A DNA stretch of 64,000 nt from NCBI GenBank assembly GCA_954871525.1, contig OX940864.1:7372001-7436000 (forward strand), in the 5' to 3' direction. Below are positions 32,763-44,989 of this stretch, one piece after another. Position 1 is the first letter of the stretch, and every line of letters starts with the position of its first letter. The DNA comes from Parietaria judaica (lineage: Eukaryota; Streptophyta; Magnoliopsida; Rosales; Urticaceae). A model generated the notes under the pieces. The model was not told where the DNA came from. It did no database searches and worked only from the letters and a program-made list of their open reading frames with translations. A program made the translations under genes and the position numbers.

Positions 32763-33303
32763 CCTAAAATGCAAAATATTTTATTTATCAATCATCCAAA
32801 ACTTTTACTATTTACTATCATATTCATCATATTGTTGACTAAATACATCGTTTTGTCGAGGAGTCCCTAAACTTTACTCGGCTAACGATTCTCATAAACT
32901 CGGGCCCCGGATTTGACTGTAGAATTAGAAATTGTGGTACACTTCTCAAATTTGATATAATCTTGCCACTTCTATTTAAGGTCTCAGTTTAGGTAATAGC
33001 TTTGTACCGACCCATTATTAGTTATTTAGTTTATCTAAATAAACTACTTTGTTTACTTTTTTGTACCACATTTAGCCCTCGTTTCACTACTTATATATTA
33101 AAAAAAAACATTCTCACCCTTATTACATTTCAACTGAAAAGTGGATACACCAATAAACATATCTTTGTCAAACCCTAAATATAAATCTCCTTTATAATTC
33201 TCGAACCCACCTAAAACCTCCAATTATTTAATCAAATCGGCACAAAAAATGTGATATAAAATTAATCACAGAAAGTATGTGTTTCTTGTCTTAAAGGGCA
33301 TTC

Positions 33304-33309
<6 letters not shown>

Positions 33310-33384
<75 letters not shown>
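33310..33384. repeat. (AT)n microsatellite
   Basis: About 75 bp of AT dinucleotides. Confidence 0.95.
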
Positions 33385-33386
<2 letters not shown>

Positions 33387-33508
33387 GCAGAGAAAAGGTT
33401 GTGATTTGTTTACTTAACCCACGCCTCAAGAAACGAAGGGCGGTTACCCCAACATACAGACTCCTTTATAATTTGATACGACTATATGTATATCTATATT
33501 ACCGTAAT

Positions 33509-34090
33509 CAAGGTTCTAAATATCGATATCGATATCGTTTCGCACTCTCCAATTTACGGATATATCGCTTGCCGACGGGTATGCCGATGGATAAATCCGA
33601 AGAAAAAGATATATCACTTGCCGAGAATATCGCATAATTTCGCGGATATATCGCATGCCGATCAAAATATCGGCGGATATTTCCGAAAATATTTTAATTA
33701 TTTCAATCATATTTCTATATAGTTTCTAAATTACCAATTTAATAAATATGACACGTAGTTATAGCCTAAAAAACACTCATAAATCATAATATAACACAAA
33801 CACATAACATAAAAGTCACACCTCGTAACATAATGTCGACATAACATAAAATAAGTTAGACATTATAATAAAGTCATAGAGTACAAACATAAATATGAAG
33901 CATGATTTTAAATGCTGATATCGATGTCGTTTCGCACTCTCTATTATACCGATATATCGACGCTTGCCGACGGATAAATGGGAATAAATTGATATATCGA
34001 TTTTCTACGAATATCGTATCGCACTTCTCATTTTCTGGGCACGTCGTGGATATATCGAGGACATATCCGGATATTTAAATCCATGACCGT
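33509..34090. mobile_element. Truncated relatives of the CAAGGTTT hAT-like element
   Basis: Starts CAAGGTTCTAAATATCGATA, then GTTTCGCACTCTCC and GGATATATCGCTTGCCGA, closely matching the left end of the element at 22227-23221. A second, diverged copy of the same end begins at about 33907. Neither has a matching right terminus, so these are truncated or nested fragments. Confidence 0.6.
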
Positions 34091-34220
34091 AATATACATT
34101 AATTTATTAACATTAATTAATTGGTACGTGATATTATGTGTTTTATGATTTTTTGTGAAATTTAAATAAATTTATAATCAAAATCATAATACTTAAGTTT
34201 ACTGATAAAATACTAACGTA

Positions 34221-34985
34221 TGTTGGAAATTTCTTCGAGGTTGAAAACGTCACGGCTTGAATCGGGCATATGATCACTTTCCTAATAGTGTTTCGAGCAC
34301 TTAAAAAACGTTTTCGAGTCTGCTTGCAAGAACACCCAGGATAAGACAAGCTTTTGGCCGGGAAATCGCAAGACGAAGCGAAGTTCCGACCGTAAGCAAG
34401 AACACGTTTCTGGAAGTGTTTTTTTTTAGAGAGTGGAAATGATACAGAGAGCATAATTTTGTTTCTGTTTCAGAAACGAAATTATAAAGACCCAAAAACA
34501 GTTACGTTGAGAAGGTAGCGACCCTTCACAAACGGTAGTTAATGGTCTAAAAACAGAAAACGAAAAAGGTCAGAAACCGCCCCCAACGGCTAGTAACTGC
34601 CGACCGACACGTGGCGAGACGAGAATCGCCGCGAGAAAGCCCGAGACCCGAGCCTACGCCGCTCGCCCGATGCCACGTGCTCAAGTGCGCCTACAAGAGG
34701 CCACTAGCGCCTCTACGCCCACGCACCCGACCCCGAGCCGGAGTCGCCACCTCGCCTGGCATGGTCTCACCACCTCGCCTCCACACGGCATTCATGTGGC
34801 ACACTCATCACTATGCCACATGTTGAGCTCACCTCACTATTGTTTTCCTTATATATTGCACAAACTTTTTGTATTTAATCAATGTGGGACTTTTCACATT
34901 CCCACATTTACTCTCCATACAATACATTACACTTACTCATTTATTAGAACATTTATTGGTAATTTATTATGCATAAATTCCAACA
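34221..34985. mobile_element. Solo LTR, 765 bp
   Basis: Starts TGTTGGAAATTT and ends AAATTCCAACA, with a perfect 5-bp duplication ACGTA (34216-34220 and 34986-34990). A GC-rich block (34590-34760) and TTATATATTGC at about 34851 could be U3/TATA if the LTR reads left to right. No internal retrotransposon sequence adjoins. Confidence 0.78.
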
Positions 34986-35835
34986 ACGTATGTATGTTTT
35001 CATTAAACAACATGACTAAATGATAAAATATAGTAATTAGTAAATATGGTAACTAAATGTCAACTTAAAATTATAAACCTAAATAAATACATATTCAACA
35101 ATTTATATGTTAAGACCTAAGAGAATAACAATTTATATTTATACCGCTAAAAAATACATAAAATTAAATAACATTAAAAGTAGTAAAATGGGTTACTTTC
35201 TTTCCCAGTTACACAACTTTATATGACGTGTTATGGAGAAGAATCTCATAATTAGAGCTGCACACGCTCACGTCGCGACCAATCGCGACTAAAGTCGCCA
35301 AAATCGCGACTGTACACGTCGCGATGCGTCGTGGCGTGCCTGGTCGCGATGCGTCGCGACGTGTTCGCGATTTAGCGAGGAAGGACCAAAAAAAATGGTG
35401 CGGCAAAAGTTATTTTTTGTTTCCAATGTTTAATTTTATTAGTTTTTATCCGAATTTAAGTATTAAATTATGTAAACTTATTATTTAAACTTTATTTATT
35501 TCAAAATTAATATTTTAGTATGTTATTATTGTGTAACATATTATTAATTTTAATTTATAAGTTAATTTTTAAGTTGTAATATATGTTAATAAGTATTAAT
35601 GTGTACCATATTAATAATTATTAAAATTCTAAAATAAATAAGTAAATATGATAAAACAAGATATTAAAAAAAAAGTTGTATTATTCATTGTGAATATTAC
35701 AATATGGTGGAAGAAGTTGTAAATATTCAGTGTAAATATTACAAGATGCCTCACTAAAACCTCTCTCGTAAAACCCTCCTTAGGGACATAAAACCAAGAG
35801 AGGAAAGAGCACATCATATTGGCGTTTACATTGCG

Positions 35836-38800
35836 TCACTCGGGGAACCAGTCGTTAAACCTTTGCGTCATAAGCTCTAGCTCGGTTGGCTCGGTCCGTT
35901 GGGCGATGGTGGGGTTGCGGAACATCCAATCGTTCAACACCACCGCTTGCTCGAGGTGTGTGGGAGTTGTTGACGCCCTCCGGTCGTCGATTATATGCTG
36001 AGCCGAGCTGAACGCGCTCTCCGAAGCAACGCTGGAAATGGGGATGGACAGTATATCCCTCGCCATTCTCGCCAATATCGGGAATCTTTCCCGTTGATTC
36101 TTCCACCATCCAATCACATCGAACTCGACGGAGTCCTCGTCGATCCGCAGGCCGTAGTACCGCTTCAGTTCTTGCGGGGCACCGTCCGTTTCCTCCGCTC
36201 GTGCCGGTGGCGTACCGGATCCCGATGCTTCTCCGCGATCCAGTCTTTGCTTCAGTCTCCGGACAAATGCTAGGCCGGTCTTGGTTGGGCTTTCCATAAC
36301 TGCCCTTTGCTCCGCCTCCACGTTAAACTGTGGGAACCGCCGGTCGTATTCACTGTAAAGTTCATAAAAAGCTTCATTAACAACCTTAATATAATCAGTG
36401 TAATCCACCCCTAAGTTTGTCCCGATTGCTGACATCAAAGGCCCGAACGTAAACATAATACGGGGATCCAAGATAGCACCGAAACAATACGAAAAAGGGG
36501 GTGGATCCCAATAACTTTTGAATTTTGCAACCATTCCCTCAATCATGGGCGAAATAACAGGGTCATTTGCGAATTCAGAAAAAGTGTTTGTAATTTCGTA
36601 AAGACCCGAAAGACCATGATTCAAGGAAGGTTGTCTTTGGTTTGAAAAATTTAAAGTAACAGCGTAAAAGGGTTTGAGGAATTGGGTGAATTTCTGGGCC
36701 ATTTCCCATTCTGCCTCCGTGATCCGCTCCGAGGCCTCTAGTTCGGTGAGGAGGAAAGCGCTTAACGGTAATCTCTGTCTACAAACAACTGAAAGCATTA
36801 GATATGTAGAGTTCCATCGTGTATTGTTGTCTAAACCAAACTTATTAGCTTTATGATTGTGCTCTTTACAAAATCGTCTCCACCTAACAACGGTTTGAGA
36901 ATGCCGGATCCAATCGACAACGCCGCGTATTTTGTCAACGTGCCCTGAAATATTTCGTTCCCCCGTTCTAGCAATTAAATTAATGATGTGACAAGCACAT
37001 TTTTGATGTAAAATATTACGAAAAGGAGAACCGGGCAAACTATTTTCTAAGATAGTAATAGCGGCGTTATTGTTTGCGGCATTGTCTAACGTAATAGAAA
37101 TGATACGATTTTGCAAACCCCAATCATTGAATAATTCTATTAATTTATCGGAAATGTTTTTGCCGGTATGGCGACACTCGAATGGTGACATGTTTAAAAG
37201 TTTTTGACATGGATCCCAATTCTCGTCGACGTAATGGGCGGTCAGACTCAAATAGTCGTTAAGACTCGGACCGCTCCACAAGTCGGTGGTAAAAGCAACG
37301 TTAATGTTGGACATTTTGAAAAAATCGACCAAATAATTTTTTTGCATTTTGTAAGCAGACTCCATGTCCCTGGTATATGTCGTACGGGAAAACTGTTCGT
37401 AAGACGGATTAACCCTTTGCATATATTGTGTATGCGCAGGGTTTTCCACCAAACTCATCGGTGCGCCCGTAGACAGTAACCACTCGAGGGTCCATTTCCG
37501 TAAATTTTCGGTGGTAAGAGCACTTACCTGTGCTGTGTTTACCTCGTTACCGTCTCCGTAGCACGCTTTCTTATGTCGCGTCAAGTAGCCGGTTCCTTTG
37601 TCCCCCAACGCATCGAGGGTTTGATGGCACTTCTTGCACGTGGCGATCTTGATTCGAACACCGTTCTCCACCCGTCGTTCCTCGTGAAAATAATCCCACA
37701 CCTTCGCTTTGTTTGGTCGTCCCCACAACAAGTTAGGAGGACTTTCCCTATTAAAAATATACGGGAGAAAAAAGGTTAACAAAATAAAAATGGGTATTAA
37801 TTTTACATGGATTAAATATTAATATTAATCATATTAATTAATTAAATTTCATATAGTTAATTAAAAGAGTTAACGAAATAAAAAATGGTATTTTCTATGT
37901 GTGGAAATCATTATCAAGCTCTTTTTGACGGAACTCCCCGAGGTTCCACGGCCAGATCGACTGGAAAGGATGCTATGATCTCGCTTTAGGCCCAAGCTTT
38001 TCTAGACAGAACTCCCCGAGGTTCCCAGGCTAGCTTGGAGGAGATTGCAAAGCAAACCTTATTTAAAAACCAATCTTTCTAAGACACCGTATTCCATTAA
38101 GAACTTTATAATAATCACCACACATACAAATTACCATTTTTAATCCCGTTAACTTATTAAATATCAAGAAAATCGTTTCTGATGTGGAAGATCAGTCGGA
38201 ACCGCAACCACAGAGCATACTAAGACTTTCAAGAGACGTGACAAATTAATTAATTAAACTAAAAGGTAATTAAACTATAATATTTATCGTAAAAAAAATT
38301 AAACGAAATTAATTAATTAAGATAATATGATTAAATGATAATTAAATCTCAAGAAAATCGTTTCTGATGTGGAAGATCAGTCGGAACCGCAACCACAGAG
38401 CATACTAAGACTTTCAAGTGATTATTATTTAATAATTATTAATTATTAAAAATTAATTATTTTTTTTCAATTATTTTTTTAATTATTATTTATTACTTAT
38501 TAATTATTATTTATTATTAAGTACTAACTTATTAATTAATAAAAAATTAATAATAAATGAAATAAAAAAAGGATTAAAGGTTATTACCCGGTAGCAGGAC
38601 GTCGACTTCGTCGAGGACGGGCAACCGAGGCTTCACCGCTATCTTGATTGGAAGGTTGAGGAGAACCGCGGTGGTACACCCCGATATTTGAACCACGGAT
38701 CGAGGTCGGCGTTTGATAGTCGTCGGGATCGGCATCGTCGGGACGTTGGGTTTGGTCGGGATCGGCATCTTCGGGACCTTGAGGTTCGTCGGGATCGGCA

Positions 38801-39147
38801 CCTTCGGGACCTTGAGCTCGGTATTCGGCACCTTCCCGTAACATGAGGTTGAAAAAAGGATCGTTATTTCCCCCCCTACATTGAGCCACCGCGTCGGCCA
38901 ACTCTGGGGGCACACGGTCGGGATTGGCGTGGTGCTGGGCCACCGCCCGGACTAGACTAGGTCTTAGAGACCGTACTGTATCGTCGGGATAATTTGGATT
39001 GTGAGGGGAAGGGAATAGTTCTGCCGGTAGCCTAACGGGAATGTAGTCGTCGGGACAAGTATCCGATGTTCCCCCTTGTAGAAATTGGGGTTGCAAATTC
39101 CTGGCCGCCCTTCGACCCCCGGAACTACCGCCGCTTCTTCGAGACAT
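35836..39147 (-). CDS. hAT-family transposase with BED zinc finger, 823 aa, two exons
   Basis: Cuts and pastes its own element in the nucleus. Exon 1 is 38588-39147 and exon 2 is 35836-37747. The donor GG|GTAATA and acceptor TTTTTAATAG join in phase, and the coding total is 2472 nt. Exon 1 (about 187 aa) is Arg/Gly- then Asp/Pro-rich, with repeats like EGADPDEPQGPEDADPDQTQ. The BED zinc finger follows (C224, C227, H245, C249 around WDYFHEE and CKKCHQTLDAL). The RNase-H-like core shows FTTDLWSG and ITLDNAANN acidic residues and the CACHIINLIAR motif. The C-terminal dimerisation region has FPILARMARDILSIP, SVASESAFSS and DDRRASTTP. There are no frameshifts or stops. It resembles plant RICESLEEPER/Ac-like proteins, but sits inside its own TIRs, so it is a transposase, not a domesticated gene. 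Confidence 0.93.
38164..38418. repeat. 70-bp direct repeat in the transposase intron
   Basis: The block from TCAAGAAAATCGTTTCTGAT to CATACTAAGACTTTCAAG occurs at about 38164-38233 and again at 38349-38418, essentially identical. A related shorter pair (GAACTCCCCGAGGTTCC) lies at about 37930-37955 and 38010-38030. All lie within the intron 37748-38587. Confidence 0.85.
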
Positions 39148-39711
39148 AATGATAGAACTTTAGGAATTTTGAAAATTGGAACTTTGGAACTTTAGAACTT
39201 TGGAACTTTGGAGATTGAGAGTGGAAAAAACTTGGAGAGTTGAGAGAATTTGAGAGAGAGTTGAGAGATTGTTGGTGAGGAAATGAGGGAGGAAGAGGTG
39301 GTATTTATAGGGTTTTAGGAGAGGGTGGGGTGGGTGAATAATTATTGTGGTGGGTGAAGTGGGTGAATAATTGTGAGGAGAAAGTGGGTGAAAAAATTTT
39401 GAAATTTGAAATTTTAGGGTTGGAATTCGAGTAAAGTGGGTAATAATTGTGGTTGTGGAATAAAATTCGGGTAAAAAGTGTGTTATTTATGCCCCAAAAG
39501 GACAAAATCACGCGGATCGCTGACGTGGCACGATCTGGGCCGTCGATCGCTTCACGCGGATCAAGCCCTGACGCGTCGCGACCAGAGCCCGAGATCGCGA
39601 CGCGTCGCGACTTTTGCCGCGTGAATCGCGACGCGTCGCGACTGCCACTGTTTGCGTCGCGACGCGTCGCGTCGTCACACGCGACGTCGTATGCACGGCT
39701 CTACTCATAAT

Positions 39712-41722
39712 CATAAGAATGTTTGTCTTTGTGCTATAATACGACAAAAATAAATGTAGGTTAGTCCATTAAGAGACAAAAGTATAAGAGCCAATAATTT
39801 GGTCCCGTGACACAGTGTGCCGATGGAACACGTGTCCGAACTGGGTAGATCTGCAAGGCCAGTGATTTTCTTTATGTTTTCTAAGGAAAGTCTACATGAT
39901 ATTGATAGTTTATGAGGAGGCAGAGAGTTTTTGTTTTGTTTTTTTTTTTTAAATAAAATTATTGATCAAGTTTATACGTGAATTCGAGAGATACATAGTG
40001 AAATTATTACTAGACTAATGTAGATGGTTTCGGGAAATATATAAGCTTACTTAGTAGTATTTCTCATTTACATAGAAATAAAATAGAAAATTTATTTTTA
40101 ACGAAATTTTAAAGATAGTTCTTGTCATGATAATAAAAAATGAGTTATTCAAAATGACATTTTTGCATCAACAATAATGTCTTAATCATCGTCGCTATAT
40201 AGATTGGGAAGTATGTTAGAATTGTTTCCGCGTACTTGAAAACAAATTATTTGTATACTTTTAACACTGAATTTCAAAGATATAACATCGAACTTCAGTG
40301 ACAATAACTAATATTGGTGCTAAACTTTTATCAAAGTTCAACGAACTGCAACTTTTTCGTGACATAACTCACTCATTTATTATCAAATTGTTCGGTTCAA
40401 CTCTTCGTGCAAAGTTACAAAAAAAAAAGGTCATACCTGTGTCAAAATATTTTTTAACTGGATGCAAAATAGCCCGAAATTTCTATCATAAAAAGTTGTC
40501 TTCATCAAATATGTTCTTCAATTTTTCCGGTAATTTTTCTAGCCAAATTCCGGTACGAACCACCTCTCATAATATTTATTTGTGTCAAGCTCTCCACGAC
40601 ATATAACTAGAATTATTTGGAATTTTGAAGAGATTTAGATATTTTTAACTTTCAAGTTAATTAATATTGATTAGGGTATTTAAAAATAAAAATAAAAGTT
40701 TACCAAATCGAGTGTAGTTCTAGAATGCAGAATTTTAGAGGGTGAAAAAAAAAATTAAGCTAAATAGATTGAAGTTTTCCATTGGCTATTACATACTAAA
40801 CTGAGAAACAAAATAAATCTAATTTAATTTTTTTTAAATGGTGCTTCAGTCTTCAGCTTGGAAGATATATTCAAGCATCGTTGGGCCTTATATGGGTCAT
40901 ATATTTGGGCCATCTCACAATTTAGTTATCAGTAACACTTTTGTTCATCATCAATAGTGAAAACATATGACACCTAAATTTGTGAAAACATCTTAACTTA
41001 TTTTTTATTTTCCCATTTCTTTTTGTTATGTGACGTGCAATAGAGAAGCAAGAACTACATTTATATGATTTAACAAAGTTTATCATCTAAAAAAAGTAAA
41101 ATTTGTCCATTGATCCAAGTCAAGTGGTAGATTAGTTGCTAACGTCGAAACTGCCCGAGCTGGAGATCAGGCTCGGGTTAGTCCACTTGCAAGGGATGCA
41201 GAGTTTGGGTCGGGTGGGCTCGGGCCTGGTCAGCAATGCACAAGTTTACTTGCTCAAGATAATTGATTTTTTATGAATTAAATCAATAGAATGTATACAA
41301 TAAATAATTGGGATATTAGCGGCATAAATACTAAAAGTGTTTGAAAAATCAACGCTATTCTTTGTTTTAGCTGGACAAAATACAAATTCTTTGAAATTAT
41401 ATATAAAACAAGTAACTTTTTTGGGGTTTTCCGTATCTGTCTTATACATAATATAGAAATATTGGTATTTTGTCTTACCAAAAAATAAAATTTAGCTTTA
41501 GTTGTTGAAAGAAAATTGGTACTTGTGCCACGTATATCCCTAAATAAATATATACCATAATGATTACGAGGTAATTAAGCCACGTACGTGTCGTTGTCTG
41601 TGAGGAATCTATCGCTCCATGGCAGTCAGAATCTTCGGCTGTAACTAACATCCCATCAATTCCTGTAATCAATCTCTGCCCATTCATACACTCATCTCTT
41701 TCAACATTCATCCTTCGTTTTC
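39712..41722. other. Intergenic DNA upstream of the BODYGUARD-like gene
   Basis: AT-rich, no gene recognised. A GC-richer stretch at about 41110-41230 (AGTGGTAGATTAGTTGCTAA, then GAGCTGGAGATCAGGCTCGG) is weakly SINE-like. The last few hundred bases should include the promoter of the gene at 41723. Confidence 0.45.
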
Positions 41723-44489
41723 ATGGCACTCATTCGATTTTTCTCAGGAAAATGGAGCCCCAGCCTGAGCCTGCGCCCAGCAAGAAATCTCCTGATCTCG
41801 GCCTTGAATTCCTCGGCCTTTCTCTTCTTAGACCTCTTGGACTTGGCTCTCTGTACCTTCTACAGATTCGTCGATGGGTTCTTCGAGGGTCTAGATTCCT
41901 CTCCGTGTTACTGTCGAAGCAGGAGAAGCGAGGAAGAACTGTCCGAGACTCTGCATCGGCGGAAGAACGTGTTTAGGGAAATGGGGTTTCGCAGAGAGCG
42001 TCGAAGAATTTTCTCGGGAAAATTCGATGGAGAAACGGGTGGTTCAAGGTGGTCGGATTGTGGATGCGAGTCTTGTCTTTCATGGATGAAAAGTGACAGT
42101 CTTTATGTTCGTGTTCTAGAGCCTTCACAAGGTACACTTTCTTCTTGTCTGTGACCCGAATCCGTTTTCATAGTCTTACACTCGTGTTGTAATCAGGCTC
42201 GGCCTTTACTATATTATACAAATAATATATATATATATATATATATTAAGGGCCCTATAATTTACTTTGTTTAAGGCTCCGGCAAAACACGACATACTGA
42301 GAGTCTGCCTTGGTCATAATTTCATGGTGCGACACTACTCATAGTCGGATTAACCGTTTTATGTAATTGACGTCTACTTCAATTAATCCTTATTTTTGTA
42401 CTCTTTCCGATCAAAATGAATTCTTCTCTTTTACCGGTGTTTATATTCTAAATTGGGTTCGGGAGAGAAAGTGTTATCGTTGCATTTTCGCTACACTCTA
42501 GAATATGTTGAATTGAAAAAAGAAAAAAAAAAACAAAAGATTGAGAATATTTAGAACATATGTGTACATTTTTTTCATTGATCAATTTGTAGTATGAATG
42601 AGAGAAAGTGTTGATCAACTTTTGCTTATTAGAATTGAATGCGACATTGACACCAAAAAGAAAGATATATAAAGTCAGTGTAAGAAGAGATTTGGTTGTT
42701 TGTAATTTGACCATTTCACTTTTGACAGATATTCATGAGAATGTAGTTTTCTTGCACGGGTTTCTCTCTTCTTCGTCTTTTTGGACCGAGACGGTGTTTC
42801 CGAATATATCGGAGCCCGTGAGGCGAAACTACAGGCTGCTCGCCGTTGATCTGCTAGGGTTCGGAAGAAGCCCGAAGCCGAGGAAATGTCTCTACACTTT
42901 AAATGACCATATTGAAATTTTAGAGAGCGCTGTTTTGCGCCCATTTCGGTTAGATTCTTTTCACTTAGTTGCGCATTCGATGGGCTGCGTTGTCGCGCTC
43001 GCCTTAGCTGCAAAGTTTCCCGAATCCGTCAAATCAATTACCCTCGTCGCACCGGTACGTTCTAGAGCTCCGAGACATGAATGTCCATGATCTATCATAC
43101 TAGCTATCACTATGAATTGCTAACGATAGTTCAACATGAATAATGCAACTTACGGAGTTTTTCGAGCTCAAAATCTACTCTCGGATTGGTGCTAATGAAA
43201 TCGTGTCTTTTTTCTCCCGTTTTCAGCCTTTCTTCTCTTCATCGGACGGTTCTCTGAAAGTTCTTGAAAAGCTTGCAAAGAGGCAGTTGTGGCCGCCACT
43301 GTCGTTCGGTTCGGCTGTCATGTCCTGGTACGAACATGTAGGCCGGACCGTTTGTTTCGTTATATGCCGAAATCACCGTGCATTGGAGAAACTAATCAAG
43401 CTAGTTACTTGGAGAAGGTAACAAAAGCTTCAAATTCTTACCAAAACAACAAATAAATATGGTAACACAAGTCATACTCGAAGTTCATTGTCGTTTACAG
43501 ATGTTTTTGTTGGATTAGTTTTTAGTATTAATCACATAAAACTAAATAAAAAGTTGTGGGCTAATATAATATGATGTCTCAATTAAATTAATTATTCAGT
43601 CGACCTAAAGTCGTGTTTCTCAGGACCGGTAACCCGGATTTGTCTACATTTCCTCCCAGTCCCGATTTTATGGAATTTCTAAATGTCCTTCCGATCGAAG
43701 TCTCAATTTTATAAAAACCAATTTTTTATATTTAAAAAAAAAACGGTAACTGTGATAGGAAAAGTATTTGTACATTTTACTGGTTTAAATGGGTGACAGG
43801 TAAAAATGCCGAGTTTAAACCAGGAATGCCACTATAGACAGACTTTTCTTTTCACCAGTTTTTATATTAAAAAATAGTAAAACTAATAATATATAAAAAA
43901 ACAAAAAACCTGAGCTTAGAGCAGAAAATATTGATATTTTAAACCGATAACCGGTAAAACCCTTTAACCCTAGTTTATGTATATGGATTTTTTTTTCTTA
44001 GTCTACTATATTCTAATCATTGTTCTCCTGTCCTTGCAGTGGAAATATATTAAAAGGGTAATGTGAAAAGAAAAAAAAATCGTTAACATTAACTTTAAAT
44101 TGCTATAGATTAATTATGTCTAAAGATCCTATAATTTAGGGTTTACTATGATCTCCAGAGATCTGCATTTCATGGTCATGGATTTGACAAGGCACACACA
44201 CCATTCTGCTTGGCACACAATGCACAATGTGCTATGTGGAGGAGCACAACAAATGGAGGGCTTCTTAGAGGCGCTGAGCGAGTCCGGGGTGAAGATTTGC
44301 GTTGCTCAAGGCGACCGGGACGACGTCGTCCCCGCTGAGTGCATCGAAAGCATAAAGGCCGTCGCTCCCGCTGTGCAAATCGACCTAATTCGAGGTGCCA
44401 ATCACAGCTCAATTGTTCTATGTAAGGATAACAACTTTACCAAATATTTAGAAAATATATGGACGTCAAAATCAAATGCTGGCAGATGA
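41723..44489 (+). CDS. BDG-like: BODYGUARD-like alpha/beta hydrolase, four exons, 418 aa
   Basis: Family members are extracellular epidermal enzymes needed for cutin and cuticle formation; the exact substrate is not settled. Exons: 41723-42131, 42729-43054, 43227-43417, 44159-44489, all GT-AG and in phase. The N-terminus has a hydrophobic stretch (LLISALNSSAFLFLDLLDL) and then the family signature RWSDCGCESCLSW. The hydrolase fold shows VVFLHGFLSSSSFWTETVFP, the nucleophile elbow AHSMG (Ser220), the acid in GDRDD (Asp363 by alignment with the family from memory) and His391 in GANHSS. HTHHSAWHTMHN is also a family hallmark. All triad candidates are present. The protein is somewhat shorter than Arabidopsis BDG, mainly in the N-terminal linker. 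Intron 3 (43418-44158) holds CCGGTAA-rich MITE debris at about 43620-43970. Confidence 0.93.
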
Positions 44490-44989
44490 AGATCAAGTAC
44501 GGTTCCGAAACATAAAATAATTGTTCCGTTAAAGCGCCGTAAACACTGTTGTAGCATTTCTACACCGCGAAAACGAAATTGATCGAGCGTGATCTACATT
44601 GACAATCATTTTTTTATTTTTTATTTTTTATTTTTTGGAATCTTGAGTTAGATAATAAACAAGTTCTTTGTCTCAAGCTTTTTTGTTTTCTTCGCAAAAT
44701 CAGTCCATTAATTCGGTTAACAAATTCAGTTATCAATTTTTTTGCTTAACATTAATACTTGATTAATTATTTAAAATATATACATATTACCAAATAATAT
44801 AGAGTACATGCTCAATAAAGATCGCTATTAACTTTAAAAGAAATTCATTATCTATTTCAAAATAATACCATTATTTATGAAACCATTGATATGAAAGTCA
44901 GAAACCATGTTCTTCCTTAAGGAGCTCTAAGAAATTCAGAATTATAAAATGTATAAAATGAGAAAAGCATTAAGCTGAAGATAAATATA
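44490..44989. other. Downstream region of the BODYGUARD-like gene
   Basis: Includes the 3' UTR, then AT-rich DNA. Nothing else recognised. Confidence 0.5.

Larger units (their letters stand above)
35253..39703 (-). mobile_element. Complete hAT transposon, 4.45 kb, probably autonomous
   Basis: Perfect 8-bp target duplication CTCATAAT (35245-35252 and 39704-39711). Terminal inverted repeats are TAGAGCTGCACACG at the left and, inverted from the right, TAGAGCCGTGCATACG. Both ends carry arrays of the palindrome TCGCGA (seven at 35268-35372, six at about 39565-39665), as expected of subterminal transposase-binding sites. Inside is one intact two-exon transposase gene on the minus strand. Intact ends, duplication and open frame together argue for recent insertion. 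Confidence 0.93.

Noticed and set aside
35836..39147. Domesticated hAT gene (RICESLEEPER/DAYSLEEPER type)
   Set aside because: The gene sits inside intact terminal repeats with a perfect target duplication, so it is an ordinary transposase.
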